A stretch of 64,000 nucleotides of DNA. Origin: Duganella sp. 1411 (GTDB taxonomy: Bacteria > Pseudomonadota > Gammaproteobacteria > Burkholderiales > Burkholderiaceae_D). The stretch's first letter is position 1; each line of letters opens with the position of its first letter. Under the pieces are notes generated by a model, which ran no database searches, was not told where the DNA came from, and worked only from the letters and a program-made list of their open reading frames with translations. Of the stretch, positions 1 to 8,339 are shown piece after piece. The stretch covers positions 62,001 to 126,000 of the forward strand of contig NZ_JAFICD010000008.1 in assembly GCF_017833525.1 (NCBI RefSeq), given 5' to 3'. Made by a program: the position numbers and the translations under genes.

Positions 1-1155
1 ACCCTCGCCGTCCAGATGCAAAACGTCGCCATCGGCTGGCAGGTGTATTCGATGACGCACAACCTGTTCGACCTCGGCATGATCGGCCTGGCGCAGTTCG
101 CGCCGTTCCTGCTGCTGATCCTGATCGCCGGCCACGCGGCCGACCGCTACGACCGCCGCAACCTGATCGCCCTCGCGCTGGGCGCGCAACTGCTGTGCGG
201 GCTGACCTTGCTGGCCTTCACCCTGGCCGGGCTGGCCACCGTGTGGCCGGTGTTCGCGGTGCTGGTGCTGTTCGGCAGCGCGCGCGCCTTCATGGGCCCG
301 GCCACGCAGGCCATCCTGGTCAACCTGGTGCCGGCCGAGAGCTTCAGCAAGGCTGTCGCGCTGAGCTCGTCGAGCTTCCACGTCGCCGTGATCCTGGGAC
401 CGACCTTGGGCGGCCTGTTCTACCTGGCCGGGCCGAAGACCGTGTATCTGGTGTCGTCGGCGCTGCTGCTGGCCTCGGTCGTCATGATGTGCCTGGTCAA
501 ACCGGTCAAGCAGCCCAGCAACCGCGAACCGGCCACCTGGCACACGGTGCTCGAGGGCCTGCGCTTCGTGCGCTCGCGTCCGGTGGTGCTGGGCGCCATC
601 TCGCTCGACCTGTTCGCCGTGCTGTTCGGCGGCGCCACGGCGCTGCTGCCGGCGCTGGCGCACGACGTGCTGCACGCCGGCCCGACCGGCCTGGGCATGC
701 TGCGCACCGCGCCCGGCGCCGGCGCCGCGCTGTGCTCGATCGCGCTGGCCTTCTTCCCGATCACGCGCCGGGTCGGCCTGTGGATGTTCGGCGGCGTGGC
801 CGTGTTCGGCCTGGGCACCATCGTGCTGGGCGCCACCTCCACCTTCGTCGTCGCGCTGGTGGCCTTGTTCCTGATGGGCGCCGGCGACATGATCAGCGTC
901 TACGTGCGCCACCTGCTGGTGCAGTATGAAACGCCGGACGCGATACGCGGCCGCGTCAGCGCCGTCAACTCGGTGTTCATCGGCGCCTCGAACGAGCTGG
1001 GCGAATTCGAATCGGGCGTCACCGCCGGCTGGATGGGCCTGACCCGCGCGGTTCTGTTCGGCGGCGCCGCCACCTTGGCGGTGACGGGCTTGTGGGCCTG
1101 GCTGTTCCCGGTCCTGTCGCGCATGGACCGCTTCCCGCATGAGGACAAACCATGA
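1..1155 (+). CDS. MFS transporter, EntS/MFS_3-like (5' end outside window)
   Basis: The frame is already open at base 1 and encodes five residues before the first ATG at 16, so the true start lies upstream of the window. The visible 384 residues are almost entirely hydrophobic helices with short charged loops. The loop rich in D and R near residue 45 (ADRYDRR) is the cytoplasmic motif A of the major facilitator superfamily, and the opening AVQMQNVAIGWQVY resembles the EntS-type exporter branch. The family exports small molecules such as siderophores or drugs by proton antiport; the substrate here cannot be told. The stop codon overlaps the start of the next gene (ATGA), so the two are probably co-translated. 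Confidence 0.88.
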   Translation, partial: TLAVQMQNVAIGWQVYSMTHNLFDLGMIGLAQFAPFLLLILIAGHAADRYDRRNLIALALGAQLLCGLTLLAFTLAGLATVWPVFAVLVLFGSARAFMGPATQAILVNLVPAESFSKAVALSSSSFHVAVILGPTLGGLFYLAGPKTVYLVSSALLLASVVMMCLVKPVKQPSNREPATWHTVLEGLRFVRSRPVVLGAISLDLFAVLFGGATALLPALAHDVLHAGPTGLGMLRTAPGAGAALCSIALAFFPITRRVGLWMFGGVAVFGLGTIVLGATSTFVVALVALFLMGAGDMISVYVRHLLVQYETPDAIRGRVSAVNSVFIGASNELGEFESGVTAGWMGLTRAVLFGGAATLAVTGLWAWLFPVLSRMDRFPHEDKP

Positions 1156-1808
1156 AATTTTTGCCGGGCATCGCCCACAGCCGCCCCCACCTGACGTTCG
1201 CCATCGTGCTCGGGGCCGTGGTGTTCCCCTTGCTGCCCGGCGATTGGCGCTGGCTCAGCCGCTTGCTGACGGCGTGGGATGCGACGGTCTGGGTCTATCT
1301 GGCGACGATGGGCTGGATGATGCTGCGCGCCGACCAGCACGACATCAAGCGCGCGGCCTGCCGCCAGGATGAAAAAGGGCCGGTGATCCTGGCCACGCTG
1401 TCGATCGCCGTGATGGTCAGCCTGGTCGCCATCGTCTCGCAGCTGACCACGCTCAAGGACGCGCCGCACGCCGATCTGGCGCTGCACTACGGCTTCGTCG
1501 TGCTGACCTTGACGGGCTCGTGGTTCATGGTGGGCGTGATGTTCTGTTCGCACTACGCCCATCTGTACTACACCCACCCCGGCGGCGAGCCGGCGCTGGG
1601 TTTCCCTGACCGCCACCTGAAGCCGAACTACTGGGACTTCCTGTATTTCTCGTTCACCATCTCGGTGGCGGTGCAGACCTCGGACGTGAGCGTGCGCTGC
1701 CGCCGCATCCGCAAGGTGGTGCTGGGGCAGTCGGTGCTGTGCTTCTTCTACAACCTGGCGATCCTCGGTCTTTCCATCAATATCGCGGCGTCGCTCATCA
1801 ATGGTTAG
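1152..1808 (+). CDS. DUF1345 family inner-membrane protein
   Basis: A 218-residue protein with about five to six predicted membrane helices. The C-terminal stretch with TSDVSVRCRRIRKVVLGQ followed by a hydrophobic F-x-x-N-x-A-I-L helix matches the signature I know from DUF1345 membrane proteins. The function of that family is unknown. It starts inside the stop codon of the upstream MFS gene (ATGA overlap), so the pair forms an operon, and a role next to an exporter is the only contextual hint. No catalytic motif is visible. Confidence 0.85.
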   Translation: MKFLPGIAHSRPHLTFAIVLGAVVFPLLPGDWRWLSRLLTAWDATVWVYLATMGWMMLRADQHDIKRAACRQDEKGPVILATLSIAVMVSLVAIVSQLTTLKDAPHADLALHYGFVVLTLTGSWFMVGVMFCSHYAHLYYTHPGGEPALGFPDRHLKPNYWDFLYFSFTISVAVQTSDVSVRCRRIRKVVLGQSVLCFFYNLAILGLSINIAASLING

Positions 1809-1878
1809 CTACTTAACGAGAACCTAAGCCGAAAAGGAGTAATATGGATTCGTAGTTCAACAACACAGGAGCAAGCAT

Positions 1879-2250
1879 ATGCAGATCAATATTAATTCCG
1901 ACAAAACCATCGATCGTCACGCCAGCCTGGACGAGCATGTGCAATCAGTCGTGAGCAATGCGCTCCACCGCTTTGGTGAGCAGATCACCAGCGTCGAAGT
2001 GCACCTGAGCGACAACCTGGGCCAAAAGTCCGCGGACGGCGACAACCGCGTCCTGATGGAAGCCCGCGTTACCGGATACAAGCCCATCGCGGTGAGCGAC
2101 CACGCCGCCACGCTGCACCAATCGATCGGCGGCGCCGCCGACAAGCTCAAGCGCGCGCTCGACAGCGCCCTGGGCCGCCTGCACGACAAGGACAAGCGCC
2201 ACGCGGCCGATCCGGTCGCCGCCACGGTGGATACCGACGACGACGAGTAA
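1879..2250 (+). CDS. HPF/RaiA-family ribosome-associated protein
   Basis: A 123-residue protein whose first 105 residues show the beta-alpha-beta-beta-beta-alpha pattern of the S30AE/HPF family: an amphipathic helix with EHVQSVVSNALHRF, a strand with SVEVHLSD, a strand with VLMEARVTGYKPIAV and a basic helix with ADKLKRALDSALGRL. Family members bind the 30S decoding site and silence or dimerise ribosomes in stationary phase. The protein lacks the long C-terminal dimerisation domain and ends in an acidic TDDDE tail, so it is a short-type HPF/YfiA relative. An AGGAGC ribosome binding site lies just before the ATG. It stands alone between DUF1345 and a repeat element. Confidence 0.82.
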   Translation: MQININSDKTIDRHASLDEHVQSVVSNALHRFGEQITSVEVHLSDNLGQKSADGDNRVLMEARVTGYKPIAVSDHAATLHQSIGGAADKLKRALDSALGRLHDKDKRHAADPVAATVDTDDDE

Positions 2251-2262
2251 AAGCCACGGTGA

Positions 2263-2352
2263 CACGTAGGGCGGATTAGCGCAGCGTAATCCGCCACGCT
2301 CCGTCGGCGGCTCATGGCGGATTACGCGCTGCGCGCTAATCCGCCCTACGTG
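2263..2352. repeat. Double inverted-repeat element, copy 1
   Basis: A 90-bp element beginning CACGTAGGGCGGATTA and ending with its exact reverse complement TAATCCGCCCTACGTG. Inside lie two head-to-head GGCGGATTA/TAATCCGCC hairpin units. It lies in the gap between the converging hpf-like gene and the cobalamin-binding-like gene. It is one of five related copies in the window and looks like a REP/BIME-type intergenic element. Confidence 0.9.
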
Positions 2353-2391
2353 TTTTAGAGTGTTTTTTAGCGTATCTCACAGAGCGTTTCA

Positions 2392-3171
2392 TCAGCGCGT
2401 GGCCAGTTCCCGCAAGTACCGCAGCCCCTGCACCGACCGGCTGCCGTACCACGACATCATTTCCCCATCGACCAGCAGCACCGGCTTGCCGAGCTGCTTT
2501 TCCAGCGCATACGCATGAGCCTCGGTAAATCGATACGGTTCGCTCGACAACAGCACGCCGTCGACGCCGGCCACCAGCTCCGACGACCAGCTAAAACCGG
2601 GATACCGCACCTCGCCCAGATCCGGCACGCTCCAGCCGATCTCCTCCAGCATGCGGGCGATATAGGTGTCGCGCGAAATCGTCATCCACGGGTCCTGCCA
2701 GATGCAATACAACATGGTCTGAGGCGGTCCCTTCGGCGCCGCCCGCAACAATTCATATTCCGCCTCGAACTGCGCGCACCAGCGCTCGGCCGCCTCCTGC
2801 CGGCAAAACACCCCACCCATCAAACGCGCCAGCGCCAGGTTGTCGCGCGGCCGCAGCGGATGGGTGACGACGATGTGGGGAATAAACTCGGCCAACTCGT
2901 CGACGGTCGGCTTCTCGTTCTCGTCGATATTGACCACCAGATGCGTCGGCGCCAGCTTGCGGATCTTGTCGATGTTGACGTCCTTGGTCCCGCCCACCTT
3001 GGGCACGGCCTGCACCACGTCGGCCGGATGGATGCAAAACCCGGTGCGCCCGACCAGTTGCCCGGCCAGCCCGAGATCGCACAGCAATTCGGTGATCGAC
3101 GGCACCAGCGAGACGATGCGCGCGTTCGGGTCGGCCGGGTGCGCGGTGCCGAGCGCATCGATATAAGTCAT
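2392..3171 (-). CDS. Helical-backbone metal receptor, BtuF-like cobalamin-binding protein
   Basis: The 259-residue product has the N-terminal strand and loop RIVSLVPSITELLCDLG, then a central GRTGFCIHP and KVGGTKDVNIDKI and LAPTHLVV, the usual order in BtuF/FhuD-type periplasmic binding domains that bind cobalamin or metal chelates. I placed the start at the ATG at 3171; a longer GTG start at 3216 has no better support. No signal peptide is visible, so this is a cytoplasmic-looking stand-alone member, as often annotated 'cobalamin-binding protein', rather than the binding protein of an adjacent ABC transporter. No transporter genes flank it. Ligand and role are unproven. Confidence 0.8.
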   Translation of the reverse strand: MTYIDALGTAHPADPNARIVSLVPSITELLCDLGLAGQLVGRTGFCIHPADVVQAVPKVGGTKDVNIDKIRKLAPTHLVVNIDENEKPTVDELAEFIPHIVVTHPLRPRDNLALARLMGGVFCRQEAAERWCAQFEAEYELLRAAPKGPPQTMLYCIWQDPWMTISRDTYIARMLEEIGWSVPDLGEVRYPGFSWSSELVAGVDGVLLSSEPYRFTEAHAYALEKQLGKPVLLVDGEMMSWYGSRSVQGLRYLRELATR

Positions 3172-3324
3172 GGGGTTTTCCGTCTTGATAGCAATGGCAA
3201 TATTGAAGCACTCCACACCACAACACGCAACAACTACGTGACCCCGTCACAGCGTTTGGGTATGATGTTTAAGTCTCATAAGAATGCCCGCCAGCATAAA
3301 TCGCTGCGCTATTGAAAGATTATC

Positions 3325-4305
3325 TTGAAACAAATCAGCACCTTCGGCGCGTCCGACCACCAGATCAGCGACTTGCAACTGTTGCGCAGCGCGGATAACG
3401 ACGCCGCCATCGCCAAACTGCTGGCGCACTGCCCCATCATGCGTCTGGAGGCGGACGAGGCGGTCCAGGAATCGAGCCAGGCGCGGCTCTACATCGTGCT
3501 GCGCGGGGCGCTGTCGGTGGCCACCGACACCCGCACCGGCATGGCCGACGGCACCGTCAGCAAGATCCTGCCGGGCGAGAGCGTGGGCGAGCAATCGGTG
3601 CTCGACGAGGAAGCCAATCTGTCGAGCATCACCGCGCTGGAGGAAAGCGACGTGCTGGTGATCGAGGCGGCCCTCGTGTGGCAATTGATCGACGAATCGA
3701 ACGTGCTGGCGCGCAATCTGCTGCGCCTGTTGTCGTTCCGCATACGCGCGGCCAACGCGCAACTGCGCCGGCGCCAGAAGCTGGGCGAGTTCTACCGCCA
3801 GCTGTCGATGATCGACGGCCTGACGGGGCTGTACAACCGCGCCTGGCTCAACGACTTGCTGCCGACGATGATCGCCACCGCGCACGGCTCGAACTCGCCG
3901 CTGGCGCTGATCATGATCGATCTGGACCATTTTAAGCGCTTCAACGACAGCCACGGCCACCTGGCCGGCGACCAGGCGCTGCGCGCGGCCGCGCAGGTGC
4001 TCAGCGGCGCGCTGCGCCCCACCGATTTCGCCGTGCGCTACGGCGGCGAGGAAATGATGGTGCTGCTGCCGGACACGCAGCGCAAGGTGGCGCTGGCGGT
4101 GGCCGAGCGGCTGTGCGAGCGGATGCGGCAGGCTGTGGTGTTCAACGACATGCGCGCGCCGCTGCCGCACGTCACCGCCTCGTTCGGCGTGGCGATATTG
4201 CGGGCGCAGCAAAACGAGCAGGATTTGATCGCCGCCGCCGACGCCGCGCTGTACCGCGCCAAGGAGCTGGGCCGCGATCGGGTGGCGCAGGAAGAGCTGG
4301 TGTAA
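3325..4305 (+). CDS. Diguanylate cyclase with N-terminal cyclic-nucleotide-like domain
   Basis: A 326-residue protein: residues about 30-130 form a cNMP-binding/CAP-type beta-roll (PGESVGEQSVLDEE is its phosphate-cassette-like loop), followed by a helix and a GGDEF domain from about 160. The signature is GGEEM at 240-244, with methionine where phenylalanine is usual, and an RxxD inhibitory site (RPTD, 231-234) exactly five residues upstream. It should make cyclic di-GMP from two GTP, gated by the N-terminal sensor and by product inhibition. A stop codon 12 bases upstream in frame forces the start to TTG at 3325 or a later codon. It is divergent from the cobalamin-binding-like gene. Confidence 0.88.
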   Translation: MKQISTFGASDHQISDLQLLRSADNDAAIAKLLAHCPIMRLEADEAVQESSQARLYIVLRGALSVATDTRTGMADGTVSKILPGESVGEQSVLDEEANLSSITALEESDVLVIEAALVWQLIDESNVLARNLLRLLSFRIRAANAQLRRRQKLGEFYRQLSMIDGLTGLYNRAWLNDLLPTMIATAHGSNSPLALIMIDLDHFKRFNDSHGHLAGDQALRAAAQVLSGALRPTDFAVRYGGEEMMVLLPDTQRKVALAVAERLCERMRQAVVFNDMRAPLPHVTASFGVAILRAQQNEQDLIAAADAALYRAKELGRDRVAQEELV

Positions 4306-4328
4306 ATCACGGCCGCCGAAACGCATGC

Positions 4329-4362
4329 ATGGCGGATTACGCTGCGCTAATCCGCCCTACGT
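4329..4362. repeat. Single inverted-repeat unit, copy 2
   Basis: One hairpin unit of the dispersed family: GGCGGATTA at 4331-4339 and TAATCCGCC at 4348-4356 around an 8-base loop, followed by CTACGTG. It lies between the converging diguanylate cyclase and DUF5610-like genes. It may act as a weak bidirectional transcription stop, but it has no T-tract. Confidence 0.85.
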
Positions 4363-4379
4363 GTCTCCACGGTTATTTT

Positions 4380-4958
4380 TCAGGCTGTGGTTTTCTGTTC
4401 CGCCGGCTTGGCCAGGCGCGAGGCGACGAAATCCTCATACCCCTTCTGCACCAGCTCGTACGTCTTGTCGATGTTGCTGGCGACCTCGCCGCCCAGCACC
4501 TTTAAGCCCCGCAGCACGTCGCGCGCCTCGCCGAAGCCCTGATCGACACCCTTTTTCAAGGTATCCATGAACTTGTTCAGCAGCACCTCTTCATCCTCGC
4601 CGGGGTTCTGCTGCTTGAACGCATCGTAAAATGCGGTCGACAGCGATACAATGCGGCTCGCGGTGCCTTCCGGCGTATTGTCCTGCGACGCGGCGTTCTC
4701 GATGGCGTTCTCGCCGAACTGGTCCTTGAGCGCCTCGTTGATGCCGGTCAGCGCGGTTTTCAGCACGACCGACATCGGTTCGTTGGAAGAATTCAACGAC
4801 ACCGTCAAGGAAGCTTGTACGATGGAAGCGTTGAGCTGGGCCTTGGCCTTGGCGCCGACCGACATGGTACTGTCTTCCCTGCCTTGGACGTCTTTGGTCT
4901 GGATGGGAGCGGCCTTGCCGGCCGTGGAACCTGATGTAACTGAGACTGGAGTGGCCAT
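4380..4958 (-). CDS. DUF5610-like protein of unknown function
   Basis: A 192-residue protein without signal peptide or membrane helix. A low-complexity S/T/A-rich start is followed by a helical region (LNASIVQASLTVSL, then VLKTALTGINEALKDQFG) and a C-terminal amphipathic helix pair ending in an AEQKTTA tail. I recall this pattern as the DUF5610 family, whose function is unknown; that assignment is from memory. It is divergent from exonuclease I with only 75 bases between the starts and stands as a single gene. The unrelated 512-residue unknown at 25,058 has a similar S/T-rich disordered start. Confidence 0.65.
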   Translation of the reverse strand: MATPVSVTSGSTAGKAAPIQTKDVQGREDSTMSVGAKAKAQLNASIVQASLTVSLNSSNEPMSVVLKTALTGINEALKDQFGENAIENAASQDNTPEGTASRIVSLSTAFYDAFKQQNPGEDEEVLLNKFMDTLKKGVDQGFGEARDVLRGLKVLGGEVASNIDKTYELVQKGYEDFVASRLAKPAEQKTTA

Positions 4959-5033
4959 GATGTTGCTCCGGTTGGAATACCTTTGAATTATCGGCAGTTT
5001 TTAAAATTACTGTAGCCCCCCTGACTGCGCTCT

Positions 5034-6476
5034 ATGACCACACAGACTTTTCTCTGGCACGACTACGAAACCTTTGGCGCCCAGACGCGTCGCGATCGCC
5101 CGGCGCAATTTGCCGCCATCCGCACCGACGCCGACCTCAACGAGATCGGCGATCCGATCATGTTGTACTGCAAACCCGCCAACGATTTCTTGCCCGATCC
5201 GCAATCTTGCCTGATCACGGGCATCACGCCGCAGCAGTGCCTCGAATGGGGCGTGCCCGAGCACAAGTTCGCCGCCACCATCGAGCAGGCGTTTTCCAAG
5301 CCCGGCACCATCGGCGTCGGGTACAACACGATCCGCTTCGACGACGAGATCACCCGCTTCATGTTTTGGCGTAACCTGATCGATCCGTACGCGCGCGAAT
5401 GGCAAAACCAGTGCGGCCGCTGGGATCTGCTGGACGTGGTCCGCATGACCTACGCGCTGCGCCCGGAAGGCATCGCATGGCCGAAAAAGGCCGACGGCAA
5501 GCCCAGCTTCCGGCTCGAGGACTTGGCCAAGGCCAACGGCCTGCTGCACGAGGCGGCGCACGACGCGCTGTCCGACGTGCGCGCCACCATCGCGCTGGCG
5601 CGGCTGATCAAGCAGAAGCAGCCGAAGCTGTTCGACTTCTGCTTCGCGCTGCACAAGAAGGACCGCGTGGCCGACGAGATCGGCATGCACCTGGCGCCGC
5701 ACCTGCGCGCGCCGTTCCTGCACGTGTCCGGCATGTTCCCGGTCGAGCGCGGCTGCATCGCGCTGGTGTGGCCGCTGGCCACGCATCCGACCAACAAGAA
5801 CGAGGTCATCGTCTGGGATTGCACCTACGATCCGACCGAGCTGTTCACGCTGGACGCGGACACGATACGCACCCGCATCTTCACCCGCGCCGACGCGCTG
5901 CCCGAGGGCATGACGCGGCTGCCGGTCAAGAGCATCCACCTGAACAAGTCGCCGATGCTGGTGGCGAACTTGAAGACGCTGTCGCCGGCCATGGCCAGCC
6001 AGTGGGGCATCGATCTCGAGCAAGGCAAGGCGTACGCCGCGCTGGCGGCGGCCGGGCGCAATATGGATATCGAGTGGGAACAGGTGTTTTACCGTCCGCC
6101 GGGCGCGGAGCTCGATGTGGACGAGGATTTGTACAACGGCTTCATCGGCAAGGAGGATCGCCGCCTGCTCGAATCGCTGCGCAAGGAGACGCCGGCCAGA
6201 CTGGCGGCGGCGTCGCCGTCGTTCGATGACGCGCGCTTGGCGGAGTTGTTGTTCCGTTACCGTGCGCGCAATTTCCCGGAAACGCTGAGCGAAACGGAGA
6301 TGGAGCATTGGGAGCAGCACCGGGCCGCGCGCTTTTACGACGGCGCCGGCGGCGCGCGCAGCATCGACCAGTTCTTCGGCGAGATCGATCACCTGCAGCA
6401 GGATGCCGACGAGCGCGCCGAGCAGATCCTGGCCGAGCTGTACGAGTACGTGGAGCTGATCGCGCCGGCGCAGTAG
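5034..6476 (+). CDS. sbcB: Exodeoxyribonuclease I
   Basis: A 480-residue protein of the usual length for ExoI. The DEDD exonuclease motifs are visible: D10 and E12 in HDYETFG at the N-terminus, and the HDALSDVRATIALA block around residues 175-190. Downstream parts correspond to the SH3-like and helical C-terminal domains of the Escherichia coli enzyme. It digests single-stranded DNA 3' to 5' and acts in recombination and mismatch repair. The gene is monocistronic, converging on pyrF across a 12-bp-stem palindrome. Nothing is odd in its length or motifs. Confidence 0.95.
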   Translation: MTTQTFLWHDYETFGAQTRRDRPAQFAAIRTDADLNEIGDPIMLYCKPANDFLPDPQSCLITGITPQQCLEWGVPEHKFAATIEQAFSKPGTIGVGYNTIRFDDEITRFMFWRNLIDPYAREWQNQCGRWDLLDVVRMTYALRPEGIAWPKKADGKPSFRLEDLAKANGLLHEAAHDALSDVRATIALARLIKQKQPKLFDFCFALHKKDRVADEIGMHLAPHLRAPFLHVSGMFPVERGCIALVWPLATHPTNKNEVIVWDCTYDPTELFTLDADTIRTRIFTRADALPEGMTRLPVKSIHLNKSPMLVANLKTLSPAMASQWGIDLEQGKAYAALAAAGRNMDIEWEQVFYRPPGAELDVDEDLYNGFIGKEDRRLLESLRKETPARLAAASPSFDDARLAELLFRYRARNFPETLSETEMEHWEQHRAARFYDGAGGARSIDQFFGEIDHLQQDADERAEQILAELYEYVELIAPAQ

Positions 6477-6510
6477 TAAAGCTTGCGCCAACCCGCACGG
6501 CGCCCAGCCT

Positions 6511-6538
6511 GGGGTCGGACCCGACCGGGTCCGACCCC
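6511..6538. repeat. Perfect GGGGTCGGACCC inverted repeat
   Basis: Two perfectly complementary 12-base arms (6511-6522 and 6527-6538) around a GACC loop, between the convergent sbcB and pyrF stops. There is no T-tract, so it is either a Rho-assisted stop or one of the GGGGTC-type dispersed repeats. Related GGGGTC units recur at 13,368-13,480. Confidence 0.8.
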
Positions 6539-6561
6539 GCTGTACCGGGTTAAAGTATGAC

Positions 6562-7383
6562 TTAGCCGCGATGCAGATTGATCGCGTCGCGCGTTTCCAG
6601 CGCCACGCGGCGCGCGGCGGCGGCGAAATCCTCGCCGGCCTGCGGCGCCGCGTACAAAATCGCCCGCGACGAGTTGATCATCATGCCGGCGCCGGCCGCC
6701 GTCTTGCCCGACTTGACCGTGGCGGCGATATCCCCGCCCTGCGCGCCGATGCCCGGCACCAGCAGCGGCATGTCGCCGACGATCGCCCTCACCTGCGCCA
6801 GTTCTTCCGGGAAGGTGGCGCCCACCACCAGCGCGCATTGGCCGTTGGCGTTCCACTTCTCCGCCACCAGGCGCGCCACGTGCTGATACAGCGGCTTGCC
6901 GTCGACGTTGAGGAATTGCAGGTCAGAGCCGCCGGCGTTCGAGGTGCGGCACAGCACGATGATGCCGCGCTCGCTCCACTCCATGTACGGCTCCACCGAA
7001 TCCGCCCCCATGTACGGGCTGACCGTGACCGCGTCGGCGCCGTAGCGGTCGTACGCCTCGCGCGCGTACTGGCGCGCGGTGGCGCCGATGTCGCCGCGCT
7101 TGGCGTCGAGGATCAGCGGGATGTGCGGATAGTTCTCGCGCGCGTAGGCGCAGATTTTTTCCAGCTGGTCTTCCGCGCTCAAGGCGGCGAAATAAGCGAT
7201 CTGCGGCTTGAACGAGCAGGCCAGGTCGGCCGTCGCGTCGATGATCTCGCGGCAGAAATGATAAATGCCTTGCGGGTCGTTCTGGAACTGGGCCGGCAGC
7301 TTGGCCATGTCCGGGTCCAGGCCCACGCACAGCAGGGAGTCGTTGGCCGTCCACGCGGCAGATAATTTGTTGATGAAATTCAC
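6562..7383 (-). CDS. pyrF: Orotidine 5'-phosphate decarboxylase (class 2)
   Basis: A 273-residue enzyme that makes UMP from OMP in pyrimidine synthesis. The catalytic D-x-K-x-x-D motif is LDAKRGDIG with D93, K95 and D98, and the N-terminal GLDPD substrate loop is present at 21-25. The length and sequence fit the longer TIGR02127-type PyrF of actinobacteria and many betaproteobacteria rather than the 230-residue enterobacterial form. It is divergent from the SDR gene with 100 bases between them, and convergent with sbcB. Confidence 0.95.
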   Translation of the reverse strand: MNFINKLSAAWTANDSLLCVGLDPDMAKLPAQFQNDPQGIYHFCREIIDATADLACSFKPQIAYFAALSAEDQLEKICAYARENYPHIPLILDAKRGDIGATARQYAREAYDRYGADAVTVSPYMGADSVEPYMEWSERGIIVLCRTSNAGGSDLQFLNVDGKPLYQHVARLVAEKWNANGQCALVVGATFPEELAQVRAIVGDMPLLVPGIGAQGGDIAATVKSGKTAAGAGMMINSSRAILYAAPQAGEDFAAAARRVALETRDAINLHRG

Positions 7384-7483
7384 GACGCGCCTTTGTAATC
7401 TGTTGCAAACCCTCTATTGTAACGCGGCCCCACCGGGCTGTTAAAATTTGCCCTCCATCTCCAGACCGCTCAGAAAGCATCCT

Positions 7484-8245
7484 ATGAAATTATCGCAAAA
7501 AGTCGCCATCGTGACCGGCGCCACCCAAGGCATAGGCTTGGCATGCGCACAACGCCTGATTACCGAAGGCGCGCAAGTCATGCTGGTCGATATCAAACCC
7601 GAGGGTGAGCAAGCCGCCGCCGCACTGGGCGCGCAGGCGCGCTTCTTCGCCGCCGACGTCAGCCAAAAGGCCGACGTGGACGCGCTGGTCGCCGCCACCC
7701 TGGCCGCCTTCGGCCGCATCGACATCCTGATCAACAACGCCGGCGTCACCCACGCCGCCGATTTCCTCGACGTCACCGAGGACGATTTCGATCGCGTGCT
7801 GCGCATCAACCTGAAATCGATGTTCCTGTGCGGCCAGGCGGTCGCGCGCGAGATGGTCAAGCAGCAAAGCGGCTGCATCATCAACATGTCCAGCGTCAAC
7901 GCGGAACTGGCGATCCCGAACCAGGTGCCGTATGTGGTGTCCAAGGGCGCGATCAATCAGTTGACCAAGGTGATGTCGCTCAACCTGGTCCAACACGGCA
8001 TCCGCGTCAACGGCATCGGACCCGGCACCATTTTGACGGAACTGGCGAAGCAAGCCGTCATGTCCAGCCCGGAAGCGCGCCATACGATCTTGTCGCGCAC
8101 GCCGATGGGCCGCTGCGGCGAGCCGGAGGAAGTGGCGTCCATCGCCGCCTTCCTCGCCAGCGACGACGCCAGCTACATGACCGGTCAAACCCTGTACGTC
8201 GACGGCGGCCGGCTGGCCTTGAATTACACCGTCCCCGTCAAATGA
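7484..8245 (+). CDS. SDR-family NAD(P)-dependent oxidoreductase
   Basis: A classical short-chain dehydrogenase of 253 residues. The nucleotide-binding TGATQGIG lies at residues 11-18, the NNAG motif in the middle, and a Ser/Tyr/Lys catalytic set in NMSSVNAELAIPNQVPYVVSK. The C-terminus has the MTGQTLYVDGG block. I start at the ATG at 7484, which puts the Rossmann motif at the normal distance; an ATG 36 bases upstream adds residues unlike the family. Substrate is unknown (sugar, alcohol or 3-oxoacyl type). A strong terminator follows 127 bases downstream. Confidence 0.9.
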   Translation: MKLSQKVAIVTGATQGIGLACAQRLITEGAQVMLVDIKPEGEQAAAALGAQARFFAADVSQKADVDALVAATLAAFGRIDILINNAGVTHAADFLDVTEDDFDRVLRINLKSMFLCGQAVAREMVKQQSGCIINMSSVNAELAIPNQVPYVVSKGAINQLTKVMSLNLVQHGIRVNGIGPGTILTELAKQAVMSSPEARHTILSRTPMGRCGEPEEVASIAAFLASDDASYMTGQTLYVDGGRLALNYTVPVK

Positions 8246-8302
8246 AAACCCATTAACTGACGAGTTATGCGCCTAAATGATGACGGGTATCTGAAACAAC
8301 AA

Positions 8303-8332
8303 TTAGACACATATCTGATGCGCCCCCATAAT
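8303..8332 (+). promoter_or_regulatory. Candidate promoter of a short transcript
   Basis: TTAGAC at 8303-8308 and CATAAT at 8327-8332 are separated by 18 bases and resemble a sigma-70 promoter. Transcription would start near 8339. This would drive the candidate small RNA that ends at 8402. Evidence is by eye only. Confidence 0.35.
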
Positions 8333-8339
8333 TACACCT

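Noticed and set aside
2392..3216. Longer start (GTG at 3216) for the cobalamin-binding-like protein
   Set aside because: The added 15 residues are not a signal peptide and do not resemble the family; ATG 3171 is more plausible.
4325..4505. Short ORFs whose translation contains MADYAALIRPT at several places in the window
   Set aside because: They are the translated dispersed repeat GGCGGATTA...TAATCCGCC. Such peptides are annotation artefacts.
6511..6538. Rho-independent terminator between sbcB and pyrF
   Set aside because: The 12-bp stem is perfect, but there is no T-tract on either strand; listed as a repeat instead.
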